Position numbers and translations under genes: made by a program. Below the pieces are notes generated by a model that made no database searches, was not told the origin of the DNA, and saw only the letters and a program-made list of their open reading frames with translations. A stretch of DNA of 64,000 nucleotides from Hanstruepera marina (GTDB lineage Bacteria; Bacteroidota; Bacteroidia; Flavobacteriales; Flavobacteriaceae): NCBI RefSeq assembly GCF_019880635.1, contig NZ_JAINVX010000001.1, forward strand, positions 682,001-746,000, given 5' to 3'. Positions 24,955 to 32,989 of this stretch are shown one piece after another (within the stretch, counting starts at the first letter, position 1; every line of letters starts with the position of its first letter).

Positions 24955-25882
24955 AACGTATGCAGGAATATCTGAAGAATATTCCAAGTTAGACAATTCG
25001 AAAATTGTACTAATTCCAGTGCCTTATGATGGCACAAGCACTTGGCAAAAAGGAGCAGATAAAGGTCCTGATGCCTTTTTAAATGCTTCTGAAAACATGG
25101 AGCTTTATGATATTGAAACTCAAACTGAAGTTTATAAACAAGGCGTTTATTTAGCGAGTCCAGTAACTGAAAATACTTCACCAGAACACATGGTAGAAGC
25201 TGTTCATGAAACCACAAAAAAGTACATTAAGCGCAATAAGTTTGTAACAGCGTTTGGTGGAGAACATTCTATTTCTATTGGAACCATTCGCGCTTTTAAT
25301 GAGTGCTATGATAATTTAACCGTGTTGCAATTGGATGCTCATGCCGATTTGCGCAAAACATATCAAGGAAGTACATGTAATCATGCTTGCGCTTTGTATG
25401 AGGCTAGCCAGACAGCCAATTTAATTCAAGTTGGCATTCGAAGTATGGATATTGCAGAAACTACGGTAATGGATGAAGATAAAACCTTTTTTGCCCACGA
25501 TATGGCTGTTGATGATACCTGGATGGATTCTGCCATCGATTTAATGACAGATAATGTATTCATAACCATTGATCTGGATGCTTTTGATCCTTCAATTTTG
25601 CCGAGCACAGGAACACCGGAGCCAGGTGGTTTGTTGTGGTATGAAACCTTAGAGTTTTTAAAGCAGGTTTTTGAGGAGAAGAATGTTGTAGGTTTTGATA
25701 TTGTTGAATTATGCCCTAATCCAAAGGAGAAATCTTCAGACTTTTTAGCAGCCAAATTGTATTACAAAATGCTGTCGTACAAGTTTATGCATGATGAAGC
25801 CGAAGATGACTTTGACAATAATTTTAACGAAACGAAAATAGGTATTAATAAATTTTCTAAATTTAGTGACGATGACAACTAA
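24947..25882 (+). CDS. speB: agmatinase (ureohydrolase)
   Basis: Hydrolyses agmatine to putrescine and urea. The dinuclear manganese site is complete: GGEHSISIG, LQLDAHADLRKTY and ITIDLDAFDPSILPSTGTPEPGG. 311 residues, cytoplasmic. Context selects agmatinase over arginase: it overlaps arginine decarboxylase upstream and a deoxyhypusine-synthase-like gene downstream. Its C-terminal ~30 residues are acidic and Asn-rich, an extension beyond the catalytic core. Confidence 0.92.
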   Translation: MSKTYAGISEEYSKLDNSKIVLIPVPYDGTSTWQKGADKGPDAFLNASENMELYDIETQTEVYKQGVYLASPVTENTSPEHMVEAVHETTKKYIKRNKFVTAFGGEHSISIGTIRAFNECYDNLTVLQLDAHADLRKTYQGSTCNHACALYEASQTANLIQVGIRSMDIAETTVMDEDKTFFAHDMAVDDTWMDSAIDLMTDNVFITIDLDAFDPSILPSTGTPEPGGLLWYETLEFLKQVFEEKNVVGFDIVELCPNPKEKSSDFLAAKLYYKMLSYKFMHDEAEDDFDNNFNETKIGINKFSKFSDDDN

Positions 25883-26846
25883 AGGACACATATCCCAATT
25901 TATTGAAAAGTATTATTTACACTTTAATGCTGCGGCGTTAGTTGATGCGGCAAAAGGATATGAAGCGCAATTAAGCTCTGGCGCCAAAATGTTAGTGTCT
26001 TTGGCGGGCGCTATGAGTACGGCCGAATTGGGTAAGATTTTTGCCGAAATGATACGTCAGGATAAAGTGCATATTGTATCTTGTACTGGCGCCAATTTAG
26101 AAGAAGATATCATGAATTTGGTGGCCCACTCCCATTACAAACGTGTACCTAATTATCGCGATTTAACACCACAGGAAGAATGGGATTTGTTGGAAAAAGG
26201 CTTAAACCGCGTAACCGATACTTGCATTCCAGAAGAAGAAGCTTTTAGAAGAATTCAAGAGCATATCGTGAAAATTTGGAAAGAAGCCGAAGCCAATGGC
26301 GAACGCTATTTGCCACATGAATATATGTACAAACTTTTATTGTCAGGAGTATTGGAAGAATACTATGAAATTGATTTGAAAGACTCTTGGATGTATGCAG
26401 CAGCCGAAAAGAATTTGCCAATAGTTTGCCCAGGATGGGAAGACAGCACCATGGGCAATATTTTTGCAAGCTATGTGCTTAAAGGTGAATTGCAAGCCAG
26501 TACCATGAAATCGGGTATTGAGTATATGACCTTTTTAGCCGATTGGTATACCGATAATTCTGAAAACGGTATTGGGTTCTTCCAAATAGGAGGTGGTATT
26601 GCTGGCGATTTCCCAATTTGTGTGGTGCCTATGTTGTATCAAGATATGGAACGTACCGATACGCCTTTCTGGAGTTATTTCTGCCAAATTAGCGATTCAA
26701 CGACCAGTTATGGTTCGTATTCAGGAGCTGTGCCCAATGAAAAAATAACATGGGGAAAATTAGATATTGACACACCAAAATTTATAATAGAAAGTGATGC
26801 GACTATTGTAGCGCCTCTTATATTTGCTTATTTATTAGACCTATAA
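25872..26846 (+). CDS. deoxyhypusine synthase-like protein (probable polyamine-forming enzyme)
   Basis: 324 residues of the deoxyhypusine synthase fold: SLAGAMSTAELGKIFAEMIR, SCTGANLEEDIMNLVAHSHY, CPGWEDSTMGNIFASY and GGGIAGDFPICVVPML line the NAD and spermidine sites, and TWGKLDID holds the catalytic lysine. True deoxyhypusine synthesis needs eIF5A, which bacteria lack. Family members in bacteria are homospermidine synthase-like or of unknown polyamine chemistry. Following arginine decarboxylase and agmatinase, it most likely elongates putrescine. The start is set at ATG 25872; a GTG at 25866 is an alternative. Confidence 0.88.
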   Translation: MTTKGHISQFIEKYYLHFNAAALVDAAKGYEAQLSSGAKMLVSLAGAMSTAELGKIFAEMIRQDKVHIVSCTGANLEEDIMNLVAHSHYKRVPNYRDLTPQEEWDLLEKGLNRVTDTCIPEEEAFRRIQEHIVKIWKEAEANGERYLPHEYMYKLLLSGVLEEYYEIDLKDSWMYAAAEKNLPIVCPGWEDSTMGNIFASYVLKGELQASTMKSGIEYMTFLADWYTDNSENGIGFFQIGGGIAGDFPICVVPMLYQDMERTDTPFWSYFCQISDSTTSYGSYSGAVPNEKITWGKLDIDTPKFIIESDATIVAPLIFAYLLDL

Positions 26847-26848
26847 TT

Positions 26849-27181
26849 ATGAACAAAAAAGACAATCTAAAACGTGTAATTGTTGATTTTAAAAAGTTAA
26901 CACCAGACATTTTGGCCTTATTGGTAGAAAAATATCCCGATGGCTATGATGACGATAATGTTATTAGTTTTAGAAACGCAAAAAACGAAATTGTAGATGC
27001 TGTTGAAGTAACTACAAGTGATACCAAATATTTGGTAAAAGTAAGCACCAAGTTGGCTACTACCATGGAAAACTACGATGAGGATGATTATGAAGATTAT
27101 GAAGGTAATGATCCAGATGCTGTTCAAGATCCAGATCTAGAAGTCGAGGATGAGGATGTTTCTGAAGATGACGATGATTAA
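26849..27181 (+). CDS. small conserved protein with strongly acidic C-terminal tail
   Basis: 110 residues. The first ~75 form a compact alpha/beta segment (VIVDFKKLTPDILALLVEKY ... TKYLVKVSTKLA). The remainder is almost entirely Asp/Glu (DEDDYEDYEGNDPD and a final EDDDD). No motif is recognised. It begins 2 bp after the deoxyhypusine-synthase-like stop, so it is probably cotranscribed with the polyamine genes. The acidic tail suggests binding of cations, polyamines or basic proteins, but that is speculation. Confidence 0.75.
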   Translation: MNKKDNLKRVIVDFKKLTPDILALLVEKYPDGYDDDNVISFRNAKNEIVDAVEVTTSDTKYLVKVSTKLATTMENYDEDDYEDYEGNDPDAVQDPDLEVEDEDVSEDDDD

Positions 27182-27193
27182 TTTATCCTAAAC

Positions 27194-27424
27194 ATGAGAA
27201 CAGCTGTTTTTAAGTCTTACAAGAACGGTTATTTTACGTTCTGGTTTGAAAATGGAGAAGAATTGGTTTTTGAGGAAGTGCACCCACGTGTTCTAAAACA
27301 ATTCGACCTAAAGCATGATAAAAGTTTAATTGACCAAGAATTTAAAGTGTCTTTTGTGGAACTTTATGAAGATGATGATGACGATCTGGTTATTTATAGA
27401 ATTGAAAGTTTAAAACCTATCTAA
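27194..27424 (+). CDS. small conserved hypothetical protein
   Basis: 76 residues, no signal peptide or membrane segment. The sequence is a run of beta strands (TAVFKSYKNGYFTFWFENG, ELVFEEVHP) with an acidic insert EDDDDD before a final strand. Family unknown to me. It lies 12 bp after the acidic-tail gene and 11 bp before the VOC gene on the same strand. Confidence 0.7.
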   Translation: MRTAVFKSYKNGYFTFWFENGEELVFEEVHPRVLKQFDLKHDKSLIDQEFKVSFVELYEDDDDDLVIYRIESLKPI

Positions 27425-27435
27425 ATCTGTTTATT

Positions 27436-27849
27436 ATGGATACATCTTTTCACATGTCTTTACCCTGTTTAAGTATTAAGGACACAAAAAACTTTTATGT
27501 TAACAGTATTGGCGCCACCTTGGGCAGACATACTCAAAACTGGATTGATGTTAACCTTTTTGGTCATCAAATAACGTTTATTAAAGCCGGGAAATTCAAC
27601 TTTAATAATCCTAACTATGTTTTTGAAGGACGTATATTGCCGTCGTTCCATTTTGGTCTAATTGTAGATAGTATTTCATGGAAGGATATCTACAATACAT
27701 TTAAGGATGCTGATTTGGAATTGGTGACTAAAACAACCTTTTTAGACGGTAAATTAGGTCAGCATACGTCTTTCTTTATAAAAGATCCCAACGATTATAT
27801 GTTGGAGTTTAAATGCTTTAAAAAACCAAACGAAATATTCAAATCATAA
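27436..27849 (+). CDS. VOC (glyoxalase/bleomycin resistance-like) protein
   Basis: 137 residues forming the paired beta-alpha-beta-beta-beta modules of the vicinal oxygen chelate fold: HMSLPCLSIKDTKNFYVNSI in the first half, FHFGLIVDSISWKDIYNTFK and FFIKDPNDYMLEFKCF in the second. Metal ligands are plausible at H6, H-F-G and the final Glu of MLEFK. The specific reaction is not readable. Short intergenic distances (11 and 5 bp) place it in an operon with the flanking small genes. Confidence 0.85.
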   Translation: MDTSFHMSLPCLSIKDTKNFYVNSIGATLGRHTQNWIDVNLFGHQITFIKAGKFNFNNPNYVFEGRILPSFHFGLIVDSISWKDIYNTFKDADLELVTKTTFLDGKLGQHTSFFIKDPNDYMLEFKCFKKPNEIFKS

Positions 27850-27854
27850 ACACA

Positions 27855-28634
27855 ATGTATAATGTCGTTGCTTACCAAGTAGCAGACACTATCAACATCA
27901 GGCAAATTAGAGAGCAGTTGCATTGGCAATTGTTGTTTCAGGATAGTGATGAACTCTATTTTAAAAAGTCTGATGATCAATATCTTTATGTATTCCATTA
28001 TGGTATGGTGAGCTTTTTTAACTTGTCGCCAGATGAAATTGAAGCGGTTTTAAAAGATATACAACCATTTTGTAAAAATTACATTTCAGAAAAAAACGCT
28101 GAAGACATTCAGGTTGAAATTGTTTCAAATATTATGACCGTTACCTTTGAAAAGGTGATACTGCCCGAAGTCAATTCAGAAATGATTCGATTGGTCATGC
28201 TCAATGCTTCACAATCTGTTGCCTTAAATAGGTATTCTGAAGTCACAGAAGATTTGTTAATAGAAACCAATGAACATACTCTATTTTTAGAGCAAAAGGG
28301 GAAGTTGGATATTTCAGGAAATAAGCTAAAGCGCTTTATAGGGAAGATTCTAAACATAAAAAACAAGATTTCTGAAAACCTGTATATTTTTGATTCCCCA
28401 GATATTACTTGGGAAGATGAACAGCTTAATAAACTGAATGCCGATTTAAAACAGACCTTTGATTTAAAAGATCGCTATCATTTAATTCACGATAGAATTG
28501 ATATTATTAAAGAGAATTTAGAGCTTTTTAAAGATATTATGGACCACAAGGAGAGTAGTAAGTTGGAATGGATAATCATAATCTTAATTCTAGTAGAGGT
28601 TGTCGACTTGTTTATTGCTAAATTGTTTTTTTAA
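27855..28634 (+). CDS. RMD1/DUF155 family membrane-anchored protein
   Basis: 259 residues. The N-terminal ~160 match the DUF155/RMD1 region (DELYFKKSDDQYLYVFHYGM, VSFFNLSPDEIEAVL, ASQSVALNRYSEVTEDLL). A helical segment containing RYHLIHDRIDIIKENLELF leads to a single C-terminal transmembrane helix (LEWIIIILILVEVVDLFIA). This tail-anchored layout is typical. Yeast relatives act in sporulation and mitochondrial translation; the bacterial role is unknown. Confidence 0.85.
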   Translation: MYNVVAYQVADTINIRQIREQLHWQLLFQDSDELYFKKSDDQYLYVFHYGMVSFFNLSPDEIEAVLKDIQPFCKNYISEKNAEDIQVEIVSNIMTVTFEKVILPEVNSEMIRLVMLNASQSVALNRYSEVTEDLLIETNEHTLFLEQKGKLDISGNKLKRFIGKILNIKNKISENLYIFDSPDITWEDEQLNKLNADLKQTFDLKDRYHLIHDRIDIIKENLELFKDIMDHKESSKLEWIIIILILVEVVDLFIAKLFF

Positions 28635-28660
28635 TTCAATTCCAACGGTGTACATTTCGA

Positions 28661-28687
28661 GAGCATTTCGACAGGCTCAATGTGACA
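28661..28687. repeat. short dispersed repeat (TTTCGACAGGCTCAATGTGACA type)
   Basis: In the convergent gap between the RMD1 and hydrolase genes. It shares the TCGACAGG(C/T)TCA...TGACA core with copies at 32569-32599 and 39351-39381. The nearby segment TTCACATAAAGGCATGACA may be a degraded second unit. Confidence 0.55.
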
Positions 28688-28718
28688 CCTCAATGTTCAC
28701 ATAAAGGCATGACAACAA

Positions 28719-29543
28719 CTACAGAATTTTCTTTAGTTCGTCGTAGTATTGTTTGGTTATGTGCAAGCCATTATGTCCGCCATCTGTAATAGGGTGCAGA
28801 CTTATACTGTCTGATTTAATAGCTTGCAATTTTTTGGCATTGGTTTCTGGGTGAATTAAAAAATCGCGGGTGCCATAGTAAACATGTATGGGGCAGGATA
28901 CATCTTGTATAAATTGATAGGTTGGAATATCGTACTTCAGTAAATATTGTGGAATAGGAGGAGCAATTTCATCGGCGATCAAGGTTTTCCAGGAATAATA
29001 CGGTGCATTTAAAATGAGCATTTTTGGCTTGTTTTTTGAAGCCACATAAGTTGCCAAGCCCGACCCTAACGAATACCCCAAGACAATAATGTTTTCTTCG
29101 TTATAACGTTGCTTAATAAATTGATACACTTTATTAGAGTCGCTTAAAAGCTGTTCGCTGTTGCAATATTCACCGTCGCTTTTACCATAATTTCTATAGT
29201 CAAAAAACAGAATGTCATAGCCGTTATCCAAATACAGTGGTGCGCGTTTTCCCCACTCATGTATGGCTCCGGCATTACCATGGTAATAGACAATGATACC
29301 CTTTCTGGCTTGTTGCGTTTTAAAAAGTAAGGCGTTTAATTTAATATCTTCAGTAACGGGAATATCGAGTTCTTCAAAACGTTCTGTAAACTTAAAAACG
29401 TAATCTTTTTCTAAATGTTTCGGGTTGAAAAAAAAGCGCTCCTGTTTAAAGTAAACAAATACTAGCGACAACAGATACAACAGTATCAACGTAAAAACTA
29501 CGCGTAGTAATCGTCTAAAAAGTTTTGGGAAATTAATTTTCAA
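28719..29543 (-). CDS. membrane-anchored alpha/beta hydrolase
   Basis: 274 residues. An N-terminal hydrophobic helix (VVFTLILLYLLSLVFVYF, ~15-32) anchors the protein. The hydrolase core has the oxyanion segment YYHGNAGAIHEWG, the nucleophile elbow GYSLGSG (Ser ~148), DFLIHPE (acid) and GGHNGLH (His). It resembles the BEM46/ABHD13-like group of serine hydrolases. Substrate is unknown. It overlaps the upstream glycosyltransferase-like gene by 11 bp. Confidence 0.86.
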   Translation of the reverse strand: MKINFPKLFRRLLRVVFTLILLYLLSLVFVYFKQERFFFNPKHLEKDYVFKFTERFEELDIPVTEDIKLNALLFKTQQARKGIIVYYHGNAGAIHEWGKRAPLYLDNGYDILFFDYRNYGKSDGEYCNSEQLLSDSNKVYQFIKQRYNEENIIVLGYSLGSGLATYVASKNKPKMLILNAPYYSWKTLIADEIAPPIPQYLLKYDIPTYQFIQDVSCPIHVYYGTRDFLIHPETNAKKLQAIKSDSISLHPITDGGHNGLHITKQYYDELKKIL

Positions 29544-30966
29544 TTGCTTTTGTTTTTTTCAGGTCGAACAAAAATACAGCAATTACTACCACATATTCAA
29601 ATGTAATAACCCACAGATTTTCAGTGTTATTGGTATTGGTGTAGGCTAGGTAGCTAAAAATAACCATGAAACTCCAAACTAAAGGGAACTTGTAATTTGT
29701 GAAAATGGAGAGAAATACTAGCGTAGCCAAATACCATGGATGTACGGTTGTGGACAAAAATAAGTACAGGGTTAAAGCTAGAAGCATACTTGCAATAAGG
29801 TGTTGCAACCTATGGTTTTTTTTAAAAAAGGCTATAGCTATTACGCCGCAAAATACTGTAAAAGCCATCAGTTTTCCAATACTGGCTATTTGATTGTAAC
29901 CTGAAATGCTGTAGCCTATTTCACGAAACAAATAATAAAAACTGGCATTAAACTCAAAGTTTTGAAACCATAGGCCTACAGTTTTTGTGTAGTTGGTAAC
30001 AAATTGATGGCTGTAGAATGGTAGGAAAGATAGGATCGTTAATAGGAGTACAATTGAATAAAAACCAATTAGTTTTGTTAGTCCTTTTGTAATTAGAGAT
30101 TGCTTCGCTTCGCTCGCAATGACGGACATATTGTTTTGAGATTTCTCGACTTCGCTCGAAATGACAGGCTCTGGTTTAGAGGTGAACCATTTGAAGAACA
30201 ACGGTAGGAAGATTAAAGGAATTAGTTTTACTGAAACCGAACAGGCGAATAATACTGCAGCCCATTGCCACTTGTTGTTATAAAGCAAATACAGACTCCA
30301 GACCAAAAAGAAAATCATCACACCTTCAAAATGTAGATTTCCCGTAAGCTCAATAATTATAAACGGATTTAGAATGTACCAAAAGATGTGATGTACAGGT
30401 AGATTCAGTTTTTTTAATAACTTTTTGCCAAAGTACAGTGTGCCCAAATCAGCTGCAATGATAAGCAAGCGCATGACGATTACAGACCCTAAAATACTCT
30501 TCCCAGCAAACCACCCAGCCAATACAAAACATAATTGGTTAATTGGCGGATAATTCGTGAAATGCCCAGCACTTAAACTACCCATACCATCATACAATTC
30601 TTGGGCCTGAAAAATGGGCAGTATGTTATTTAACACAAAAGATTCAGGGGTGTACACATACGGATTATAGCCTTCTAAAATCATTCGGCCATCCCAAATA
30701 AAGCGGTAAAAGTCCTGCGATAGGTTGGGAATGGCTAAAATAAACACCGCCCGAAACAGAAAAGCCAAGTCAGTTAACAACTTGATGTCATGCTTTAAAA
30801 ACTGAACCAGTTTATAAAACAGGACAAATAATCCCACATAAAGCGTTACAAGTTTTATATAGTCGGTACGTATTACATCGTAAGCAAATACTATATAAAA
30901 TAGCAAGCTTGTAAGGGCGAATAGAAACGGAATTCTATGGCGAATAAAGACTGCGCTTTTTAGCAT
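29533..30966 (-). CDS. polytopic GT-C-like mannosyltransferase (DUF2029-like)
   Basis: 477 residues with about 11-12 hydrophobic helices. DGRMILEGYNPYVYTPE after the second or third helix resembles the Asp-containing loop of GT-C glycosyltransferases that use lipid-linked sugars, and TVHPWYLATL late in the protein is the typical conserved block. It probably adds a sugar to a surface glycan or lipid. Residues ~267-291 (VISSEVEKS ... VIASEAKQS) are encoded by two dispersed repeats and fall in a loop after a helix, where relatives presumably lack them. Confidence 0.78.
   Translation of the reverse strand: MLKSAVFIRHRIPFLFALTSLLFYIVFAYDVIRTDYIKLVTLYVGLFVLFYKLVQFLKHDIKLLTDLAFLFRAVFILAIPNLSQDFYRFIWDGRMILEGYNPYVYTPESFVLNNILPIFQAQELYDGMGSLSAGHFTNYPPINQLCFVLAGWFAGKSILGSVIVMRLLIIAADLGTLYFGKKLLKKLNLPVHHIFWYILNPFIIIELTGNLHFEGVMIFFLVWSLYLLYNNKWQWAAVLFACSVSVKLIPLIFLPLFFKWFTSKPEPVISSEVEKSQNNMSVIASEAKQSLITKGLTKLIGFYSIVLLLTILSFLPFYSHQFVTNYTKTVGLWFQNFEFNASFYYLFREIGYSISGYNQIASIGKLMAFTVFCGVIAIAFFKKNHRLQHLIASMLLALTLYLFLSTTVHPWYLATLVFLSIFTNYKFPLVWSFMVIFSYLAYTNTNNTENLWVITFEYVVVIAVFLFDLKKTKAIEN
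30096..30168. repeat. two dispersed repeats inside the mannosyltransferase gene
   Basis: Two units lie 12 bp apart in the same orientation. 30096-30125 is the GCTTCGCTTCGCTCGCAATG type and 30138-30168 the CTCGACTTCGCTCGAAATGA type. Each is near 30 bp, and both keep the reading frame. They belong to the same wider family as the unit in mvaD. Confidence 0.75.
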
Positions 30967-31060
30967 GGTTAAATATACCTAATTCCGTTTTTTAATGGAA
31001 CAAAAAGGGTACGAGAACTTTTAATTGTTATTTTAGTGAACACAAGAAAAATGATATGAC

Positions 31061-31429
31061 ATGGGCTCACATCCTATTAATCTTATTTTACGGTTTTTAT
31101 TAGAAATTGTTGCCATTCTTGCTACGGGTATTTGGTTTTGGAGGCTAAATGACGATTGGCTTGGTTATCTTTTGGCGTTTGGTGTTCCCATTTTAGTTAT
31201 GGTGGTTTGGGGTGTTTTTGCAGTGTCAAACGATCCTAGTAGATCGGGTAAAGCCCCTGTGCCCACTAATGGTGTAGTGCGGTTACTTATGGAATTGAGT
31301 GTTTTTGGCTTTGCCGTATGGGCACTTTATGATATGGCGTGGTACAATACCGCTTTAGTTTTTGGTGCTGTAACCTTATTCCATTACGTTATATCGTATG
31401 ACCGTGTAACATGGCTTTTGAAGGCGTAA
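31061..31429 (+). CDS. YrdB family membrane protein (DUF2568)
   Basis: 122 residues with four hydrophobic helices (LRFLLEIVAILATGIWFW, LLAFGVPILVMVVWGVFAV, LLMELSVFGFAVWALYD, ALVFGAVTLFHYVISY). The repeated L-R-F-L-L-E / V-R-L-L-M-E motif and the PSRSGKAPVP loop are characteristic of YrdB. Function unknown. It is divergent from the mannosyltransferase, with a 94-bp gap. Confidence 0.85.
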   Translation: MGSHPINLILRFLLEIVAILATGIWFWRLNDDWLGYLLAFGVPILVMVVWGVFAVSNDPSRSGKAPVPTNGVVRLLMELSVFGFAVWALYDMAWYNTALVFGAVTLFHYVISYDRVTWLLKA

Positions 31430-31507
31430 TTATTTATTCAGAAGGCTTTATAAGTTTTGAAATTATGAGTACATTGAAACATCAATAAATCTAACAATCA
31501 ATTCATT

Positions 31508-32407
31508 ATGAAATGGAAAGGTAAGCGCAAAAGTTCTAATGTTGAAGACCGTCGTGGACAACGCAGTTCAGGTTCGGGAGTCGGTGGTTTTAATCCCATG
31601 ATTTTAGGGCCTTTAATTCGGTTGTTGTTCTCAAAAACGGGCTTAATAATTGTTGGTATATTTTTAGTAATATCATTATTAACGGGAAATAACCCCTTGC
31701 ATATCATCAGCCAGTTTTTCTCTGGCGGATCACAGCAAACCGAAACCGTATCGCCTTATCAAGGTACAGCCAAGGAAAATGAATTGGCCGCGTTTAGCGC
31801 TACCATTTTGGCTAACACCGAAGATGTATGGAATCAGTTGTTGGATAATTATCGCGAACCCACATTGGTACTGTTTACCAATTCGGTATCGTCAGCCTGT
31901 GGGCATGCCTCTAGTGCAACGGGTCCGTTTTATTGCCCTGGCGATGAAAAACTGTATATTGATTTAGGCTTTTTTGATGATATGGAACGGAAATTAAACG
32001 CGCCTGGCGATTTTGCCCAAGCCTATGTTATTGCGCATGAAGTGGGCCACCACATTCAAAAGATTATGGGTATAACCGATAAAATGCAGCAGTTGCGCGG
32101 GCAGTTAAGTAAAACCGAATTTAATAAGTATTCGGTGCGTTTGGAATTACAAGCTGATTTTCTGGCCGGTGTTTGGGCGCACCATTCACAGCGTATGTCT
32201 CAAATGATGGAAACTGGTGATTTGGCCGAGGCTATGAACGCTGCTAATGCCATAGGTGACGACCGCCTACAAAAAAATGCTTCTGGGCGTGTGGTTCCCG
32301 ATTCGTTTACACATGGCACTTCCGAACAGCGTATGCGCTGGTTTAGAAAAGGTTTTGAAACCGGCGATTTGTCCCAAGGCGATACCTTTAGTGCCAACCC
32401 CTTGTAG
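31508..32407 (+). CDS. YpfJ-type neutral zinc metallopeptidase
   Basis: 299 residues. A basic, Gly/Ser-rich cytoplasmic N-terminus (KGKRKSSNVEDRRGQRSSGS), one membrane helix (GLIIVGIFLVISLLTG, ~44-59), then the peptidase domain. This domain has FTNSVSSACGHASSATGPFYC, the HExxH zinc site in IAHEVGHHIQ (~174-183), and ELQADFLAGVWAHH with the third ligand. The protease domain is probably periplasmic. This is the last gene before the accessory region; no terminator is evident after it. Confidence 0.92.
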   Translation: MKWKGKRKSSNVEDRRGQRSSGSGVGGFNPMILGPLIRLLFSKTGLIIVGIFLVISLLTGNNPLHIISQFFSGGSQQTETVSPYQGTAKENELAAFSATILANTEDVWNQLLDNYREPTLVLFTNSVSSACGHASSATGPFYCPGDEKLYIDLGFFDDMERKLNAPGDFAQAYVIAHEVGHHIQKIMGITDKMQQLRGQLSKTEFNKYSVRLELQADFLAGVWAHHSQRMSQMMETGDLAEAMNAANAIGDDRLQKNASGRVVPDSFTHGTSEQRMRWFRKGFETGDLSQGDTFSANPL

Positions 32408-32454
32408 TGTTCTTATAATTTGGGCTTATTGGTTTTAAACTGCCCCGAAGCAGA

Positions 32455-32487
32455 CCTGAAGTATCCCTGAAGAACCCCTTAAGGAAA
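32455..32487. repeat. 11-bp tandem repeat cluster A
   Basis: Three consecutive 11-mers: CCTGAAGTATC, CCTGAAGAACC and CCTTAAGGAAA, with a weaker continuation. The period is one helical turn. Confidence 0.55.
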
Positions 32488-32531
32488 CACGGGTGAACCT
32501 GCTTTAGGCTACACCTAACAGATAATACGTT

Positions 32532-32564
32532 TGTACGGCTTATGTACGGGACATCTACGGGACC
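32532..32564. repeat. 11-bp tandem repeat cluster B
   Basis: Three consecutive 11-mers: TGTACGGCTTA, TGTACGGGACA and TCTACGGGACC. The period matches clusters A and C but the unit sequence differs. Confidence 0.55.
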
Positions 32565-32568
32565 AGGA

Positions 32569-32599
32569 GGTGCTTCGACAGGTTCAGCATGACAAAGGG
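32569..32599. repeat. 31-bp dispersed repeat, copy 1
   Basis: GGTGCTTCGACAGGTTCAGC continuing to ATGACAAAGGG. It matches 39351-39381 at 29 of 31 positions. Confidence 0.75.
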
Positions 32600-32718
32600 T
32601 AGTTATTGCTCTAACATTTTGAACAGCTAAAAGCAGGTTGTGCCTAAACGGTTTGCTGTTGTTTGTGCCATTTTTACCATTTTTTGCTGTTTTGGTTTGT
32701 ATGCCTTTTGCATACACT

Positions 32719-32762
32719 AGCCATACTTAAGCCATACTTAAGCCATAGGGAAGCCATAGGAT
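32719..32762. repeat. 11-bp tandem repeat cluster C (four units)
   Basis: AGCCATACTTA twice exactly, then AGCCATAGGGA and AGCCATAGGAT. It is the clearest of the three 11-bp clusters. Confidence 0.8.
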
Positions 32763-32989
32763 ATCTATAGAGAAGACCTGTCCTAAAATTACAATGAACA
32801 TAATTTTTTGTATGAAAAAAATTACGTACCAGTACGTATAGGGAGACTGGTTAAAAATAGTTAGATTTGGGTGGTTATATAACCGTAATGGTAATGTTAT
32901 GCATCTCTATGGGTGCAAAAGCATACCTCATGGAGTATATATAATGGATATAACATTCCTGTCGTGTTATACATACGTTAGCATACATT

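Larger units (their letters stand above)
32408..32989. other. 582-bp gene-free accessory junction with periodic repeats
   Basis: No convincing gene. It holds three clusters of 11-bp tandem repeats (32455-32487, 32532-32564, 32719-32762), one dispersed 31-bp repeat (32569-32599), an AATGTTAT/ATAACATT inverted pair near 32892 and 32950, and at its right end GTGTTATACATAC followed by GTTAGCATAC (32977-32986). The latter is the left arm of the inverted repeat that frames the first cassette-like gene. Confidence 0.6.

Noticed and set aside
32388-32717. 109-codon minus-strand open frame after the YpfJ-type gene
   Set aside because: Its sequence is composed of the 11-bp tandem repeats and a dispersed repeat, overlaps the YpfJ end, and has no recognisable domain or start signal.
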